A DNA stretch of 64,000 nt from Kaistia adipata DSM 17808. Its GTDB lineage: Bacteria > Pseudomonadota > Alphaproteobacteria > Rhizobiales > Kaistiaceae. This document shows, in pieces, positions 1-8,797 of the stretch (positions are counted from its first letter, which is position 1; each line of letters opens with the position of its first letter). Location: contig NZ_AUHO01000006.1 in the NCBI RefSeq assembly GCF_000423225.1, positions 682,001 to 746,000 on the forward strand, in the 5' to 3' direction. Under the pieces are notes generated by a model. It had not been told where the DNA came from, made no database searches, and worked only from the letters and a program-made list of their open reading frames with translations. Made by a program: the position numbers and the translations under genes.

Positions 1-10
1 AGGGTTGATG

Positions 11-27
11 CTCCGGCGGCGCCGGAG
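11..27. other. GC-rich perfect hairpin at window start
   Basis: A 7-bp perfect inverted repeat (CTCCGGC at 11-17, GCCGGAG at 21-27) with a 3-base loop. AGGGT (1-5) and ACCCT (28-32) could extend it. No T-run follows on either strand, so it is not a classical terminator. It may end a gene outside the window. Function unknown. Confidence 0.4.
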
Positions 28-178
28 ACCCTAGAGTTAGGCCGCGCAGGGTCGATCTCCAAGGGGCAGCGGGCGCCGCACGCGCCGTGTGACCGAAGTC
101 GCGCACCAGATGTGCAAGACGCTCGCGCGCCGAGCCTTGGCGCTGGCAACGCGATGCGGATCGGCTAGTCTGCTCCGC

Positions 179-961
179 ATGAAGATCGCGACCTGGAACA
201 TCAACGGCGTCAAAGCCCGCATCGACACCGCCCTCGCCTGGCTCAAGGAAGCCTCGCCCGACATCGCCTGCCTGCAGGAGATCAAGTCGGTCGACGAGGG
301 CTTCCCGACCTCGGCCTTCGAGGATCTCGGCTACAACGTCGCCACCCATGGACAGAAGGGCTTCAACGGCGTCGCCCTGCTCTCCAAGCTGCCGTTCGAC
401 GAGGTCAATCGCGGCCTGCCCGGCGACGACAACGACGCCCACGCCCGCTTCATCGAGGGCGTGTTCTCGGTGCCGAGCGGCGTGCTGCGCGTGGTGTCGC
501 TCTACCTGCCGAACGGCAACCCGATCGGCACGGAGAAATTCTCCTACAAGCTGGCCTGGATGGAGCGGCTTCGGAACTGGGCTTCCGAACGGCTGACCTA
601 TGAAGAGCCGCTCGTGCTCGCCGGCGACTACAACGTCATCGCCGAGCCGCGCGACGCCAGGAACCCGTCGCTCTGGGTGGAGGACGCGCTGTTCCAGCCG
701 GAGACGCGCCGCGCCTTCCGCGCCATCGAAACGCTCGGCCTGACCGACGCGGTGCGGGCCAGCAGCGACGACGACGACCTCTACACCTTCTGGGATTATC
801 AGGCCGGCGCCTTCCAGAAGAACAACGGCATCCGCATCGACCACCTGCTGCTGTCGCCGCAGGCGGCCGACCGGCTCGTCTCCGCCGGCATCGACAAGCA
901 TGTCCGGGGCTGGGACAAGCCTTCGGATCACGTGCCGGTCCATGTGGAGCTTTCGATTTGA
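179..961 (+). CDS. xthA: exodeoxyribonuclease III
   Basis: 260-residue Mg-dependent AP endonuclease and 3'-5' exonuclease of base-excision repair (EEP fold). The start at 179 gives the classical N-terminus MKIATWNINGVKAR. Visible motifs are N7, the metal ligand Glu34 in CLQEIK, GDYNVI (phosphate and active-site Asp), RIDHLLLS and the terminal SDHVPV (catalytic His). An in-frame start at 89 would add an unconserved Arg-rich extension and is rejected. Length is normal for the ExoIII/XthA family. The stop abuts the next gene on the same strand. Confident. Confidence 0.95.
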   Translation: MKIATWNINGVKARIDTALAWLKEASPDIACLQEIKSVDEGFPTSAFEDLGYNVATHGQKGFNGVALLSKLPFDEVNRGLPGDDNDAHARFIEGVFSVPSGVLRVVSLYLPNGNPIGTEKFSYKLAWMERLRNWASERLTYEEPLVLAGDYNVIAEPRDARNPSLWVEDALFQPETRRAFRAIETLGLTDAVRASSDDDDLYTFWDYQAGAFQKNNGIRIDHLLLSPQAADRLVSAGIDKHVRGWDKPSDHVPVHVELSI

Positions 962-969
962 GCCAGGTG

Positions 970-1380
970 ATGAGCGCGGCGCCGATCACGGGCGGATGCC
1001 TGTGCGGCCGCATCCACTACACGATCGACCGGCCGCCGCAGATCGTCTGCCACTGCCATTGCCGGCTATGCCAGCTGGCGAGCGGCGCGCTGTTCCTGAC
1101 ATGGGCGACCTTCGACGCGGCCGCGTTCACCCTGACCGCGGGCACGCCGACGATCCACGAATCCTCGGCGACCGGCCGGCGGCACTTCTGCGCCGATTGC
1201 GGCACACCACTGATGATGACGACCACGGACGAGCCGCAGAAGATCGACGTGACGCTGGCCTCGCTCGACGAGCCCGACCGCTTTGCCGTCCAGCACAACA
1301 TCTGGGTCGGCAGTCGCCGTGCCGCGAGCAAGGGCTTCGACGCCACGCTGCCCTCGCATCTGGACGAACCGACCGGCTGA
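970..1380 (+). CDS. GFA family (Mss4-like zinc) protein
   Basis: 136-residue protein of the glutathione-dependent formaldehyde-activating (GFA) fold. The zinc-binding cysteine clusters are visible as GGCLCG near the N-terminus, CHCHCRLC in the first third and CADCGTP in the middle. Family members are mostly uncharacterised; some bind or adduct small thiol conjugates. An alternative TTG start at 958 would overlap the xthA stop; ATG at 970 is preferred because the conserved part begins right after it. Probably cotranscribed with xthA. The family call is secure; the substrate is unknown. Confidence 0.85.
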   Translation: MSAAPITGGCLCGRIHYTIDRPPQIVCHCHCRLCQLASGALFLTWATFDAAAFTLTAGTPTIHESSATGRRHFCADCGTPLMMTTTDEPQKIDVTLASLDEPDRFAVQHNIWVGSRRAASKGFDATLPSHLDEPTG

Positions 1381-1390
1381 GGATCGCGGC

Positions 1391-2443
1391 ATGACCGGGA
1401 TGAGCGCCACGCTTCTGAATGCGTTCCGGTTCCAGGCCACCGCGTGCCGCGAACTCGGCTCGCCGTTCACGGCCGAAGTCTGCGCGATCCTCGCCGAACG
1501 GCTCGACGGCACGAGCCGCTTCGGCCGTCGCATTCTCGACTGGCCGGGCGATCCCTTCGCCGACGCGCTGGCGCTTCGCGCCGCCTCCGGGTTCCACGCC
1601 CTGAAACGCGCCGGCCGCGTGCCGGCCCTGCTCGCCGTCTATCCGCCCGTCTCGAACGACACCGACGCGCTCGGCGACGCCATCGCAGCAGCCATCGCGG
1701 CCGAAGATGATTTCCTGCACGACTGGCTCGACAGCCCGCCCCAGACGAATGAGGTCGCCCGCTCGTCGGTGATGCTCGGCGGCGCGCTGCGGCTCGGCGA
1801 GCAGTTCGGGCTACCCTTGGACTGGCACGAGATCGGCGCCAGCATGGGCCTCAATCTCGGCTTCGATCGCTATCGCTACGATCTCGGCGCCGGCCGCTGG
1901 GGCGATCCGAACTCCAGCGTCCCGATCCGCTCGGAATGGCACGGCAAAGGCCCGAACCTCGCCGCGCCGGTCCAGGTCGACCGCCGCGCCGGATGCGACA
2001 TCACCCCGCTCGATCCGGGCTCGCGGGACGACCGGGAACGCCTGCTCGCCTATATCTGGGCCGATCAAAGCGAGCGCCTCGCCCGGGCCGAGGCGGCCCT
2101 CGACATGGCGGCGGCCGCGACCTGGCGGGTGGAGCGGGCGGATGCCGCCGCCTGGACCGCGCTGCACCTGACGGCGCCACCGCAAACCGGCCGAACCCGC
2201 GTCCTCGCCCATTCCGTGATGTGGCAGTATCTGCCCGAGCCGACGCGTGGCGCCATCCGCGCCAACATCGACTGTGCCGCGAAACAGGCGACGCCAGACG
2301 CGCCCTCCGCGTGGCTGCGCATGGAAGCCGACGGCCAGCGCGGCAGCGCCAGCGTCCGCCTCACGACGTGGCCGGGCGGCGACGAACGCGAGATCGGCCG
2401 CGCCGATTTCCATGGCCGCTTCGTTGACTGGACGATCGGCTGA
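1391..2443 (+). CDS. DUF2332 family protein
   Basis: 350-residue soluble protein recognised as DUF2332. Typical elements are the N-terminal FRFQATACRELGSPFTAEVC, then DWPGDPFADALALR, a central GASMGLNLGFDRY, and the C-terminal VLAHSVMWQYLP and LTTWPGG. ATG at 1391 is chosen because family similarity begins immediately after it; the upstream in-frame extension reads like shadow sequence from the preceding gene. It follows the GFA gene by 10 bp and is probably in the same transcript. No biochemical function is established for the family. Confidence 0.8.
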   Translation: MTGMSATLLNAFRFQATACRELGSPFTAEVCAILAERLDGTSRFGRRILDWPGDPFADALALRAASGFHALKRAGRVPALLAVYPPVSNDTDALGDAIAAAIAAEDDFLHDWLDSPPQTNEVARSSVMLGGALRLGEQFGLPLDWHEIGASMGLNLGFDRYRYDLGAGRWGDPNSSVPIRSEWHGKGPNLAAPVQVDRRAGCDITPLDPGSRDDRERLLAYIWADQSERLARAEAALDMAAAATWRVERADAAAWTALHLTAPPQTGRTRVLAHSVMWQYLPEPTRGAIRANIDCAAKQATPDAPSAWLRMEADGQRGSASVRLTTWPGGDEREIGRADFHGRFVDWTIG

Positions 2444-2470
2444 GGCGAACCGAACATATCAAGAACAATT

Positions 2471-2531
2471 CTGTCAGGATCCTGCATCCAACTGACACAA
2501 CGCTGTCAGTAGGCTAGGACTAGATTGTCAG
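2471..2531. promoter_or_regulatory. operator cluster for the WYL regulator
   Basis: Four copies of TGTCAG or its complement CTGACA lie in 61 bp. They are CTGTCAG at 2471-2477, the palindrome CTGACA-N6-TGTCAG at 2492-2509, and TGTCAG at 2526-2531. The cluster sits immediately upstream of a two-gene unit ending in a YafY/WYL regulator, the usual place for an autoregulatory operator. The repeats are seen directly; the binding protein is inferred. Confidence 0.6.
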
Positions 2532-2559
2532 CATGAAATCTGTTCGCGAGGGTCGCGTC

Positions 2560-2862
2560 ATGAACGGCAACGTGCTCGAAATCAGCTCCTATCAGCTCGT
2601 CCCCGGCATCGATGAGCGCGCCTTCGTCAGGGCCGCCGACGAAGCCATGGGCGCCATGCGCCGGCAGCGCGGCTTCCTGGCCCGCAGCATCGCCAAGGCC
2701 GAGGACGGCCGCTTCACGGAAATCGTACACTGGCTAGACCGGGCATCGGCCCAGACCGCCAAGGCGCGGCTGGCAGCAAGCCCGGACGCGGCCGCCTTCT
2801 CCGCGCTGATCGACCCGCCGTCGCTGCGGCGGGACTATTATCCCGTCGCCTATTCCGGCTAG
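2560..2862 (+). CDS. small ABM-like (dimeric alpha/beta barrel) protein
   Basis: About 100 residues resembling the antibiotic-biosynthesis-monooxygenase/ferredoxin-like fold: an N-terminal beta strand (VLEISSYQLV), a helix (DERAFVRAADEAM), a second strand with EIVHWLDRASAQTAKA, and a Ser/Pro-rich end. ATG at 2560 is chosen because GAGGG lies about 8 bases upstream; ATG at 2533 is possible but sits one base after the last operator repeat. It lies 3 bp from the WYL regulator gene and is probably its main target. Substrate unknown. Confidence 0.7.
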   Translation: MNGNVLEISSYQLVPGIDERAFVRAADEAMGAMRRQRGFLARSIAKAEDGRFTEIVHWLDRASAQTAKARLAASPDAAAFSALIDPPSLRRDYYPVAYSG

Positions 2863-2865
2863 AAG

Positions 2866-3570
2866 ATGCGGCGCGCCGACCGCCTGTTCGACATCGTCCA
2901 GATCCTGCGTGGCGCCCGCCTCAGGACGGCGCAGGAGATCGCCGATCGGCTGGAGGTCTCCGTCCGGACGGTCTATCGCGATATCGACGCGCTGGTGGCG
3001 ACCGGCGTGCCGATCGAGGGCGAACGCGGCGTCGGCTATGTGCTGCGCGGCACCCTGTTGCTGCCGCCGCTCGCCTTCTCGCAGGCGGAGCTCGAGGGGC
3101 TGGCGCTCGGCGCGCGCTTCGTCGAGGCGTGGGCCGATCCGGAGCTGGCGGCGGCGGCGCGCGAGGCGCTGGTCAAGATCGACGCCGTCCTGCCCGATGC
3201 GCATCGCGGCGAAATCTGGCGCGACTCGGTCCAGGTTAATTCGCCCAGGCTGATCGCCGCGGCGAACGCGCAGCTCGCGCTGTTCCGAAAGGCGATCCGC
3301 CAGCGCCGCAAGATGCGGCTCAGCTATCGCAGCGCCGCCGAGGCCGAGACGGAGCGAACAATCCGGCCGCTGGCCATCGAAGCCTGGGGCCACGCCTGGA
3401 CGGCGACGGCCTGGTGCGAACTCCGGGAGGACTTCCGCATGTTCCGGCTCGATCGCGTGATCGGGGCGGCACTTCTGGACGAGATCTTCCGGCCGGAAAA
3501 GGGCCGGACACTGGCCGACTACATGCGGCGTCTCCGGGAGGAGCGCGCCGCTCAGCGGCCCGCGCCATGA
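2866..3570 (+). CDS. YafY-type HTH/WYL transcriptional regulator
   Basis: 234 residues. The N-terminal winged helix-turn-helix (about residues 4-60; RTAQEIADRLEVSVRTVYRD is the recognition region) is followed by a WYL ligand-sensing domain (about 140-205; KMRLSYR...IRPLAIEAWGHAW...FRMFRLDRV). YafY proteins usually repress a neighbouring small-enzyme gene in response to an unknown ligand. Here the TGTCAG repeats upstream of 2560 are the likely operator. The stop overlaps the following ATG in an ATGA arrangement. Confidence 0.88.
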   Translation: MRRADRLFDIVQILRGARLRTAQEIADRLEVSVRTVYRDIDALVATGVPIEGERGVGYVLRGTLLLPPLAFSQAELEGLALGARFVEAWADPELAAAAREALVKIDAVLPDAHRGEIWRDSVQVNSPRLIAAANAQLALFRKAIRQRRKMRLSYRSAAEAETERTIRPLAIEAWGHAWTATAWCELREDFRMFRLDRVIGAALLDEIFRPEKGRTLADYMRRLREERAAQRPAP

Positions 3571-3902
3571 CCGATCGCCCGATCCGGCAATTGCCCGGCA
3601 TCGGCCCGAAGATGGCCGACTGGCTCGAGGCGGTCGACATCCGGCGGGAGGGCACGCTCCGCGAACTCGGGGCGGTCGATGCCTATTGGCGGCTCAAGCA
3701 CCGCGATCCGCGCAGCATCAGCCTCAACGCGCTCTGGTGCCTCCATGCCGCGCTGCAAGGCATCCCGATGCGGGCCGTGGACGCGACGGTCAAGGGCCGC
3801 CTGCGCGCTGCGCTGACGGCCGAAGGTGGTACTAGCGCGGGAACTCGATCCCCATCTCGCGGTAGCGTTCGGGATCGTCGCCCCAGTTCTCGCGAACCTT
3901 GA
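3567..3902 (+). CDS. TfoX C-terminal domain protein
   Basis: 111 residues. The first about 85 (IRQLPGIGPKMADWLEAVDI...LGAVDAYWRLKH...SLNALWCLHAALQG) match the stand-alone TfoX C-terminal domain, a helix-hairpin-helix-like fold found alone in many alphaproteobacteria. The start overlaps the WYL stop (ATGA), so translation is probably coupled. The last about 25 residues are Arg/Ser-rich, lie inside the 3' end of convergent era and look like read-through. Role unknown; competence is not implied. Confidence 0.75.
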   Translation: MTDRPIRQLPGIGPKMADWLEAVDIRREGTLRELGAVDAYWRLKHRDPRSISLNALWCLHAALQGIPMRAVDATVKGRLRAALTAEGGTSAGTRSPSRGSVRDRRPSSREP

Positions 3903-4779
3903 CGAACAGGAACAGGTGCACCGGCCGCTCGGCCATCTCCTGGATCTCGGTACGCGCCGCCATCGAGATCGCCTTGATGGTCTCGCCGCGATGGCCGATG
4001 ACGATCTTCTTCTGCCCCTCGCGCTCGACATAGATGGTCTGCTCGATGCGGGTCGACCCGTCCGGCAGATCCTTCCAGAGCTCGGTCTCGACCGTCGACT
4101 GGTAGGGCAGTTCGTCGTGCAGGCGCAGGAACATCTTCTCGCGCGTGATCTCGGCGGCGAGGTTGCGCATCGGCAGATCCGAGATCTGGTCCTCGGGATA
4201 GAGCCACGGCCCTTCCGGAATGCGCTTCGCCAGATAGGACATCAGATCGGCGCAGCCATGACCCCGGAGCGCCGAGATCATGAAAGTCTGCTCGAACTTA
4301 ACGGTCTGGTTGGCCTTGGCCGCCATTTCCAGCAGCGCCGTGTGCGGCACCGTGTCGATCTTGTTGATAACAAGGATCTTCGGCTGACCGACGGCCGCCA
4401 CCTTGTCGAGGATCTGCGCCGTCTCGCTCTTCTGGAAGCGCTCGGCGTCGATCAGGACGCAAACGAGATCGGCATCCTTGGCGCCGCCCCAGGCCGTCTC
4501 GACCATCGCGCGGTCCAACCGGCGCTTCGGCTGGAAGATGCCCGGCGTGTCGACGAAAATGATCTGCGACGACCCTTCGAGCGCGATGCCGCGCATGATG
4601 GCGCGCGTCGTCTGCACCTTGTGCGTGACGATCGAGATCTTCGTCCCGACGAGCTGGTTGAGCAGCGTCGACTTGCCGGCATTCGGCGCGCCGATCAGCG
4701 CCACGAAACCGCAGCGGGTGGGCCCCTCCACGGCGGGCTCGATGTCGGACGGCGACTCGGGCGGCAACTCAGACGACAT
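3832..4779 (-). CDS. era: GTPase Era
   Basis: 315-residue ribosome-associated GTPase for 16S rRNA and 30S maturation. G1 GAPNAGKST (about 30-38), the G3 DTPGIF motif, G4 NKID and a C-terminal KH domain with GHRGETIKAISMAARTEI are visible. About 20 extra polar residues precede the G domain. The start overlaps the rnc stop by 11 bp, the classic rnc-era coupling. Its 3' end overlaps the convergent TfoX-like gene by 71 bp. The usual downstream recO is not here. Confidence 0.97.
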   Translation of the reverse strand: MSSELPPESPSDIEPAVEGPTRCGFVALIGAPNAGKSTLLNQLVGTKISIVTHKVQTTRAIMRGIALEGSSQIIFVDTPGIFQPKRRLDRAMVETAWGGAKDADLVCVLIDAERFQKSETAQILDKVAAVGQPKILVINKIDTVPHTALLEMAAKANQTVKFEQTFMISALRGHGCADLMSYLAKRIPEGPWLYPEDQISDLPMRNLAAEITREKMFLRLHDELPYQSTVETELWKDLPDGSTRIEQTIYVEREGQKKIVIGHRGETIKAISMAARTEIQEMAERPVHLFLFVKVRENWGDDPERYREMGIEFPR

Positions 4780-5491
4780 TCGTTTCTTCTCTCCATACGC
4801 CCTGGGCGCGCAGCACGGCAGTCGCCGCCTTCTGCTCCGCCTCGCGCCGCGAACGGCCCGTACCGAGGACTGCGGGCATGCCCTCGATCTTCACTTCAAC
4901 GGTAAAATGCGGCGCGTGGTCAGGCCCGCTCCGCTCGGCAATCTCGTATTTCGGGGTAGCGAGACCCCTGCCCTGGACCCATTCCTGCAGCGTCGTCTTG
5001 GCATCGCGCAGCGGGCCGGTCCAGTTCAGCATGCGCTTGCGCCAGTTACGGTCGATGAAGGCGCGCGCGGCGTCCAGGCCGCCATCGACGAAAATGGCGC
5101 CGATCACCGCCTCGCAGACGTCGCCGAGGATCGCCGCCTTGCGGCGTCCGCCGGACTGCACCTCGCCGCCGCCGAGACGGATCCAGCTACCGAGATCGAT
5201 GTCGGTCGCGACCTCGGCGCAGCTCTCGTTGCGAACGAGGCCGGTCAATCGACGCGCCAGTTCGCCCTCGTCGGCCTTCGGGAAGGCCTCGAGCAGCATG
5301 TCGGCGATGACGAGCGCCAGCACACGGTCGCCGAGAAACTCCAGGCGCTGATAGCTCTCGCCCTGCGCCATATGGCTCTCGGCCACGGCGCTCGCATGGG
5401 TGAGCGCACGCACCAGATGACCGCGACTCGAAAACCGATGTCCGATCCTCTCCTCGAGACGCTGCAGAGGTTCCTCGGAAGCCAAGCTCAT
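4769..5491 (-). CDS. rnc: ribonuclease III
   Basis: 240-residue double-strand RNA endonuclease for rRNA processing. It has the signature YQRLEFLGDRVLALVIADMLL, then DVCEAVIGAIFVDGG (second metal-ligand helix) and a C-terminal dsRNA-binding domain ending in SRREAEQKAATAVL. The start at 5491 is chosen because its ATGA overlaps the lepB stop exactly; an upstream in-frame ATG at 5533 lies inside lepB. It is the middle gene of a coupled lepB-rnc-era unit. Confidence 0.96.
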   Translation of the reverse strand: MSLASEEPLQRLEERIGHRFSSRGHLVRALTHASAVAESHMAQGESYQRLEFLGDRVLALVIADMLLEAFPKADEGELARRLTGLVRNESCAEVATDIDLGSWIRLGGGEVQSGGRRKAAILGDVCEAVIGAIFVDGGLDAARAFIDRNWRKRMLNWTGPLRDAKTTLQEWVQGRGLATPKYEIAERSGPDHAPHFTVEVKIEGMPAVLGTGRSRREAEQKAATAVLRAQGVWREETNVV

Positions 5492-6279
5492 ATCACCTTG
5501 AAAAGTCGGTCGAAGCGAACGGTCCACGGCCATGTCCAGAACTGCCAGGCCTTCGCGCCCTCCTCGATCGAGAAGAACACCATGCCGGCGCGGCCAACGA
5601 AATTCTCGAAGGGCACATAGCCCACCGCACCGAGAACGCGGCTATCGGTGGAATTGTCCCGGTTGTCGCCCATCATAAAATAGTGATCGGCGGGCACCTC
5701 GTAGACCGGCGTGTCGTCGGAGAAGCTGCGCGGATCGAGATCGAGCACCGTATAGCTGACGCCGTTCGGCAGCGTCTCGCGATAACGCGGCACATGCGTC
5801 TGGGTGCCGAACTCGTCGGTCGTAACGTAGTCGTCGATCTTTTCCTTCGGCACGGCCGTGCCGTTGATGTGCAGCACGCCGCCGATCATCTGGATCTTGT
5901 CGCCCGGCAGCCCGATCACCCGCTTGATGTAGTCGACCGACGGGTCGCGCGGCAGCTTGAACACGGCGACGTCGCCGCGCTCGGGCGGCGTCGCCCAGAT
6001 GCGGCCCGAGAACAGGTCCGGTGCGAAGGGGATCGAATATTTGCTGTAGCCGTAGGCGTATTTCGAGACGAACAGATAGTCGCCGACCAAGAGGGTCGAC
6101 TTCATCGACCCGGACGGAATGTTGAAGGGCTGGAACAGGAAGGTCCGGACGATCAGCGCCAGAATGAGCGCATTGATGACGATCTTGACGGTCTCGCCCA
6201 TGCCGCCGCGCTCGGCCTTGTATTTCTCGCCCGCCACGCTCATGCGTCCTTCCGATCCGTCCTTCATGGGCCCCGCCAT
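5488..6279 (-). CDS. lepB: signal peptidase I
   Basis: Up to 263 residues; inner-membrane protease that removes Sec and Tat signal peptides. One N-terminal transmembrane segment (VIVINALILALIVRTFLF-like, about 30-48) leads into the catalytic Ser motif PSGSMKSTL. The Lys motif region (RDPSVDYIKRVIGLPGD) and the box GDNRDNSTDSR follow. The start at 6279 is tentative; ATG at 6243 (MSVAGEKYK) is equally plausible. It heads the lepB-rnc-era run, with acpS about 120 bp upstream. Confidence 0.95.
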   Translation of the reverse strand: MAGPMKDGSEGRMSVAGEKYKAERGGMGETVKIVINALILALIVRTFLFQPFNIPSGSMKSTLLVGDYLFVSKYAYGYSKYSIPFAPDLFSGRIWATPPERGDVAVFKLPRDPSVDYIKRVIGLPGDKIQMIGGVLHINGTAVPKEKIDDYVTTDEFGTQTHVPRYRETLPNGVSYTVLDLDPRSFSDDTPVYEVPADHYFMMGDNRDNSTDSRVLGAVGYVPFENFVGRAGMVFFSIEEGAKAWQFWTWPWTVRFDRLFKVI

Positions 6280-6395
6280 ACGGCGAAGGTTGGTTCATAT
6301 CGACTCGCCGGGTCCCGCGCAACGCCGGCCGGTCTACACTGGAAACAGCCGTGACCGCCGACACAGCCAGGCGACGATGGCGGCGGAACATCCGA

Positions 6396-6800
6396 TCAGG
6401 CCGGATCCGGCAACGCCTCGATGATCACGAAGGCCTGCGCCAGCGGATAGTCGTCTGTGATCGTCAAATGGATGGCAGCATGATGGTTCGGCGGCAGCAT
6501 CTTCGCAAGCCAATCCGCCGCCCCGCCGGTCAGCGCCATGGTCGGTTTGCCGCTCGGCAGGTTGACCACGCCCATGTCCCGCCAGAACACGCCATGATTG
6601 AGGCCCGTGCCAAGCGCCTTGGCACAGGCCTCCTTGGCGGCGAAGCGCTTGGCATAGGAGGCGGCGCGCTCAGCGCGGCGGTCGGACTTCTTCTGCTCGA
6701 TCTCGGTGAACACGCGCTCGGTGAAGCGGCTGCCGAAGCGCTCCAGCGTCTTCTCGACGCGGCGGATATCGATCAGGTCGCTGCCGAGGCCGAGGATCAT
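6396..6800 (-). CDS. acpS: holo-[acyl-carrier-protein] synthase
   Basis: 134 residues. Transfers 4'-phosphopantetheine from CoA to apo-ACP, activating fatty-acid synthesis. The N-terminal [13 protein letters not shown] holds the Mg-binding Asp, and [14 protein letters not shown] is the second signature. ATG at 6800 overlaps the pdxJ stop (ATGA). The longer in-frame extension upstream is pdxJ shadow and is rejected. Normal AcpS length. Confidence 0.95.
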   Translation of the reverse strand: MILGLGSDLIDIRRVEKTLERFGSRFTERVFTEIEQKKSDRRAERAASYAKRFAAKEACAKALGTGLNHGVFWRDMGVVNLPSGKPTMALTGGAADWLAKMLPPNHHAAIHLTITDDYPLAQAFVIIEALPDPA

Positions 6801-7561
6801 GCCAGCGCTTCCGTCGCCGCCCGCGCCTCGTCCATCAACCGGCGCATGGTGCGGATCGATTGCTCGAGCCCGACGAAGATCGCCTCGCCGACGAGGAAAT
6901 GGCCGATGTTGAGCTCGCGGATCTGCGGCAGCGCCGCGATCGGCTTCACGGTATCGAAGGTGAGGCCGTGGCCGGCATGGATCTCGAGCCCCAGGCCCGC
7001 GCCATAGCGAGCGGCATCCTCGATGCGGGCACGCTCGCGCTCGAACGCCTCCGGCCCCTCGTCGATCGCCTCGCAATAGGTGCCGGTGTGCAGCTCGACC
7101 ACAGGCGCGCCGAGCGCGGCGGCCGCGTCGAGCTGGGCCCGGTCGGCGGCAATGAACAGCGAGACGCGGATGCCCGCCGCACCCAGCTCCGCCACCATCG
7201 GACGGAGGTGCTCCATCTGTCCGGCGGCGTCGAGGCCGCCCTCCGTGGTGCGCTCCTCGCGCCGCTCCGGCACGATGCAGGCCGCATGCGGCCGATGCCG
7301 GAGCGCGATCTCCACCATCTCGCGCGTCGCGGCCATCTCGAAATTGAGCGGCAGCGCGATCTCGGCGCGCAGGCGCTCGATGTCGCTGTCGATGATGTGG
7401 CGGCGATCCTCGCGCAGATGCGCCGTGATCCCGTCGGCGCCGGCGACAGCCGCGAGGTGAGCGGCGCGGACCGGATCCGGGTGGAAGCCGCCGCGCGCAT
7501 TCCGCACGGTCGCGACGTGGTCGACATTGACACCGAGACGGAGTTCGTTGCGGACAATCAC
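6797..7561 (-). CDS. pdxJ: pyridoxine 5'-phosphate synthase
   Basis: 254-residue TIM barrel that condenses 1-deoxyxylulose-5-phosphate with 3-amino-2-oxopropyl phosphate to form pyridoxine phosphate. Family signatures [17 protein letters not shown] and [16 protein letters not shown] open the protein, and the C-terminal [17 protein letters not shown] binds phosphate. GTG at 7561 is chosen because AAGGA lies about 6 bases upstream and the conserved start follows directly; upstream in-frame sequence is shadow. Coupled to acpS. Confidence 0.95.
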   Translation of the reverse strand: MIVRNELRLGVNVDHVATVRNARGGFHPDPVRAAHLAAVAGADGITAHLREDRRHIIDSDIERLRAEIALPLNFEMAATREMVEIALRHRPHAACIVPERREERTTEGGLDAAGQMEHLRPMVAELGAAGIRVSLFIAADRAQLDAAAALGAPVVELHTGTYCEAIDEGPEAFERERARIEDAARYGAGLGLEIHAGHGLTFDTVKPIAALPQIRELNIGHFLVGEAIFVGLEQSIRTMRRLMDEARAATEALA

Positions 7562-7577
7562 GACGTGATCCTTTCCC

Positions 7578-8153
7578 TCAATTCTGGCTGCGATCGTGCA
7601 GCGCGCCGCGGCGCGAGGCGAATCGCTGCCGCCGCGACGTCTGGAAACCCTGCGCCGCGATATAGACCAGAACATAGGAGATCGCACCCAGCAGCAGGGC
7701 GATCGGAACGGCGCCGACCAGCATTGGCTCGAGGATCGGCCAGATCTCGCGCCAGGACTCGGTCAGCAGCTTGTGCGCGAGGTGATCGAGATCGATCGGA
7801 TCGGGACGTCGCCCGAACCAGCCGAGAATGAGGCTCCCGGTTTCGAACGTGCCCAGCCAGATGAACGGGAAGGTGAGCGGGTTGCCCAGAGAGGTGCCGA
7901 GCACGGCCGCCAGCACGTTGCCGCGCACGAGGAATGCGACGACGAAGCAGAGCAGGTAGTGGAAACCGAGGAACGGCGTCATCGCCAGCGCGACGCCCGC
8001 CGAGAAGCCCGCCGCGATCGAGTGCGGCGAGCCCGAAAGCCGCATCAGCCGCTTCTGGTAGTAGCGCGACGTTCGCGCCCACCCTCCCCTTGGCCAGACC
8101 AACTGGACCAGCTTCTGGTGCGGCTTCAGGGGACGGCGGCGACGAAAAAGCAT
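7578..8153 (-). CDS. DUF2062 membrane protein
   Basis: 191 residues. A basic, soluble N-terminus ([14 protein letters not shown]) is followed by the DUF2062 signature [27 protein letters not shown] and [15 protein letters not shown]. Three predicted membrane segments lie at about 45-80, 90-110 and 145-175. It sits between pyrE and pdxJ on the same strand, 16 bp from the pdxJ start. No function is established for the family. Confidence 0.85.
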   Translation of the reverse strand: MLFRRRRPLKPHQKLVQLVWPRGGWARTSRYYQKRLMRLSGSPHSIAAGFSAGVALAMTPFLGFHYLLCFVVAFLVRGNVLAAVLGTSLGNPLTFPFIWLGTFETGSLILGWFGRRPDPIDLDHLAHKLLTESWREIWPILEPMLVGAVPIALLLGAISYVLVYIAAQGFQTSRRQRFASRRGALHDRSQN

Positions 8154-8187
8154 GTCCGCTTGCGACGGCGCTCGGGGCGCGGTTCCC

Positions 8188-8763
8188 TCAGAGGCTGCGG
8201 CTGCCCGGCTTGACGGGGGGAATGGCGGCCAGCTCGGGCGGCAGCTGGTCGGCCGGATAGGCCGGCACCTTGTAGCGCGTGAGCGAGATCAGCGGAACGC
8301 CGACCTCGGCCTCGCCGTCGGAGCGGTCGATCAGGCAGGCGGCGGCCACGACATTGCCGCCGATGCCGCGGATCGCGCTGATCGTCTCGCGGATCGACAG
8401 GCCCGTGCTGACGATGTCCTCGACGACGATGATGCGGGCGTTCTGCGGCAGCTCGAAGCGGCGCAGGCGGAACTCACCCTGCTCGCGCTCGACCCACATG
8501 GCGGGAACGCCGAGATGGCGGGCCGTCTCGTAGCCGGGGATCAGGCCGCCCAGAGCCGGCGACACGATCAGGTCGAACTCGATGCCCTCGGCACGGATGC
8601 GCTCGGCGAGCGCCTTGCACAGCCGCTCGGTCCGCTCCGGATACATGAAGACGCGCGCCTTCTGCAGGAAGATCGGGCTGCGCAGGCCGGAACTCAGGAT
8701 GAAATGCCCCTCGAGAAGAGCGCCGGACGCGCGGAAGACGTCGAGGATTTCGGCTTGGTTCAT
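8188..8763 (-). CDS. pyrE: orotate phosphoribosyltransferase
   Basis: 191-residue type I PRTase converting orotate and PRPP to OMP in pyrimidine synthesis. The PRPP-binding loop is [19 protein letters not shown]. The N-terminus ([30 protein letters not shown]) is typical of the alphaproteobacterial and archaeal-like subgroup. Lies 34 bp downstream of rsh on the same strand and is probably cotranscribed with it. Confidence 0.95.
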   Translation of the reverse strand: MNQAEILDVFRASGALLEGHFILSSGLRSPIFLQKARVFMYPERTERLCKALAERIRAEGIEFDLIVSPALGGLIPGYETARHLGVPAMWVEREQGEFRLRRFELPQNARIIVVEDIVSTGLSIRETISAIRGIGGNVVAAACLIDRSDGEAEVGVPLISLTRYKVPAYPADQLPPELAAIPPVKPGSRSL

Positions 8764-8797
8764 TCTCTGTCCTGTCCAGATCTTGCCGTCGCGGCCC

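Noticed and set aside
1-178. Minus-strand ORF 37-285 as a gene
   Set aside because: Overlaps the conserved start of xthA on the other strand and has no recognisable similarity.
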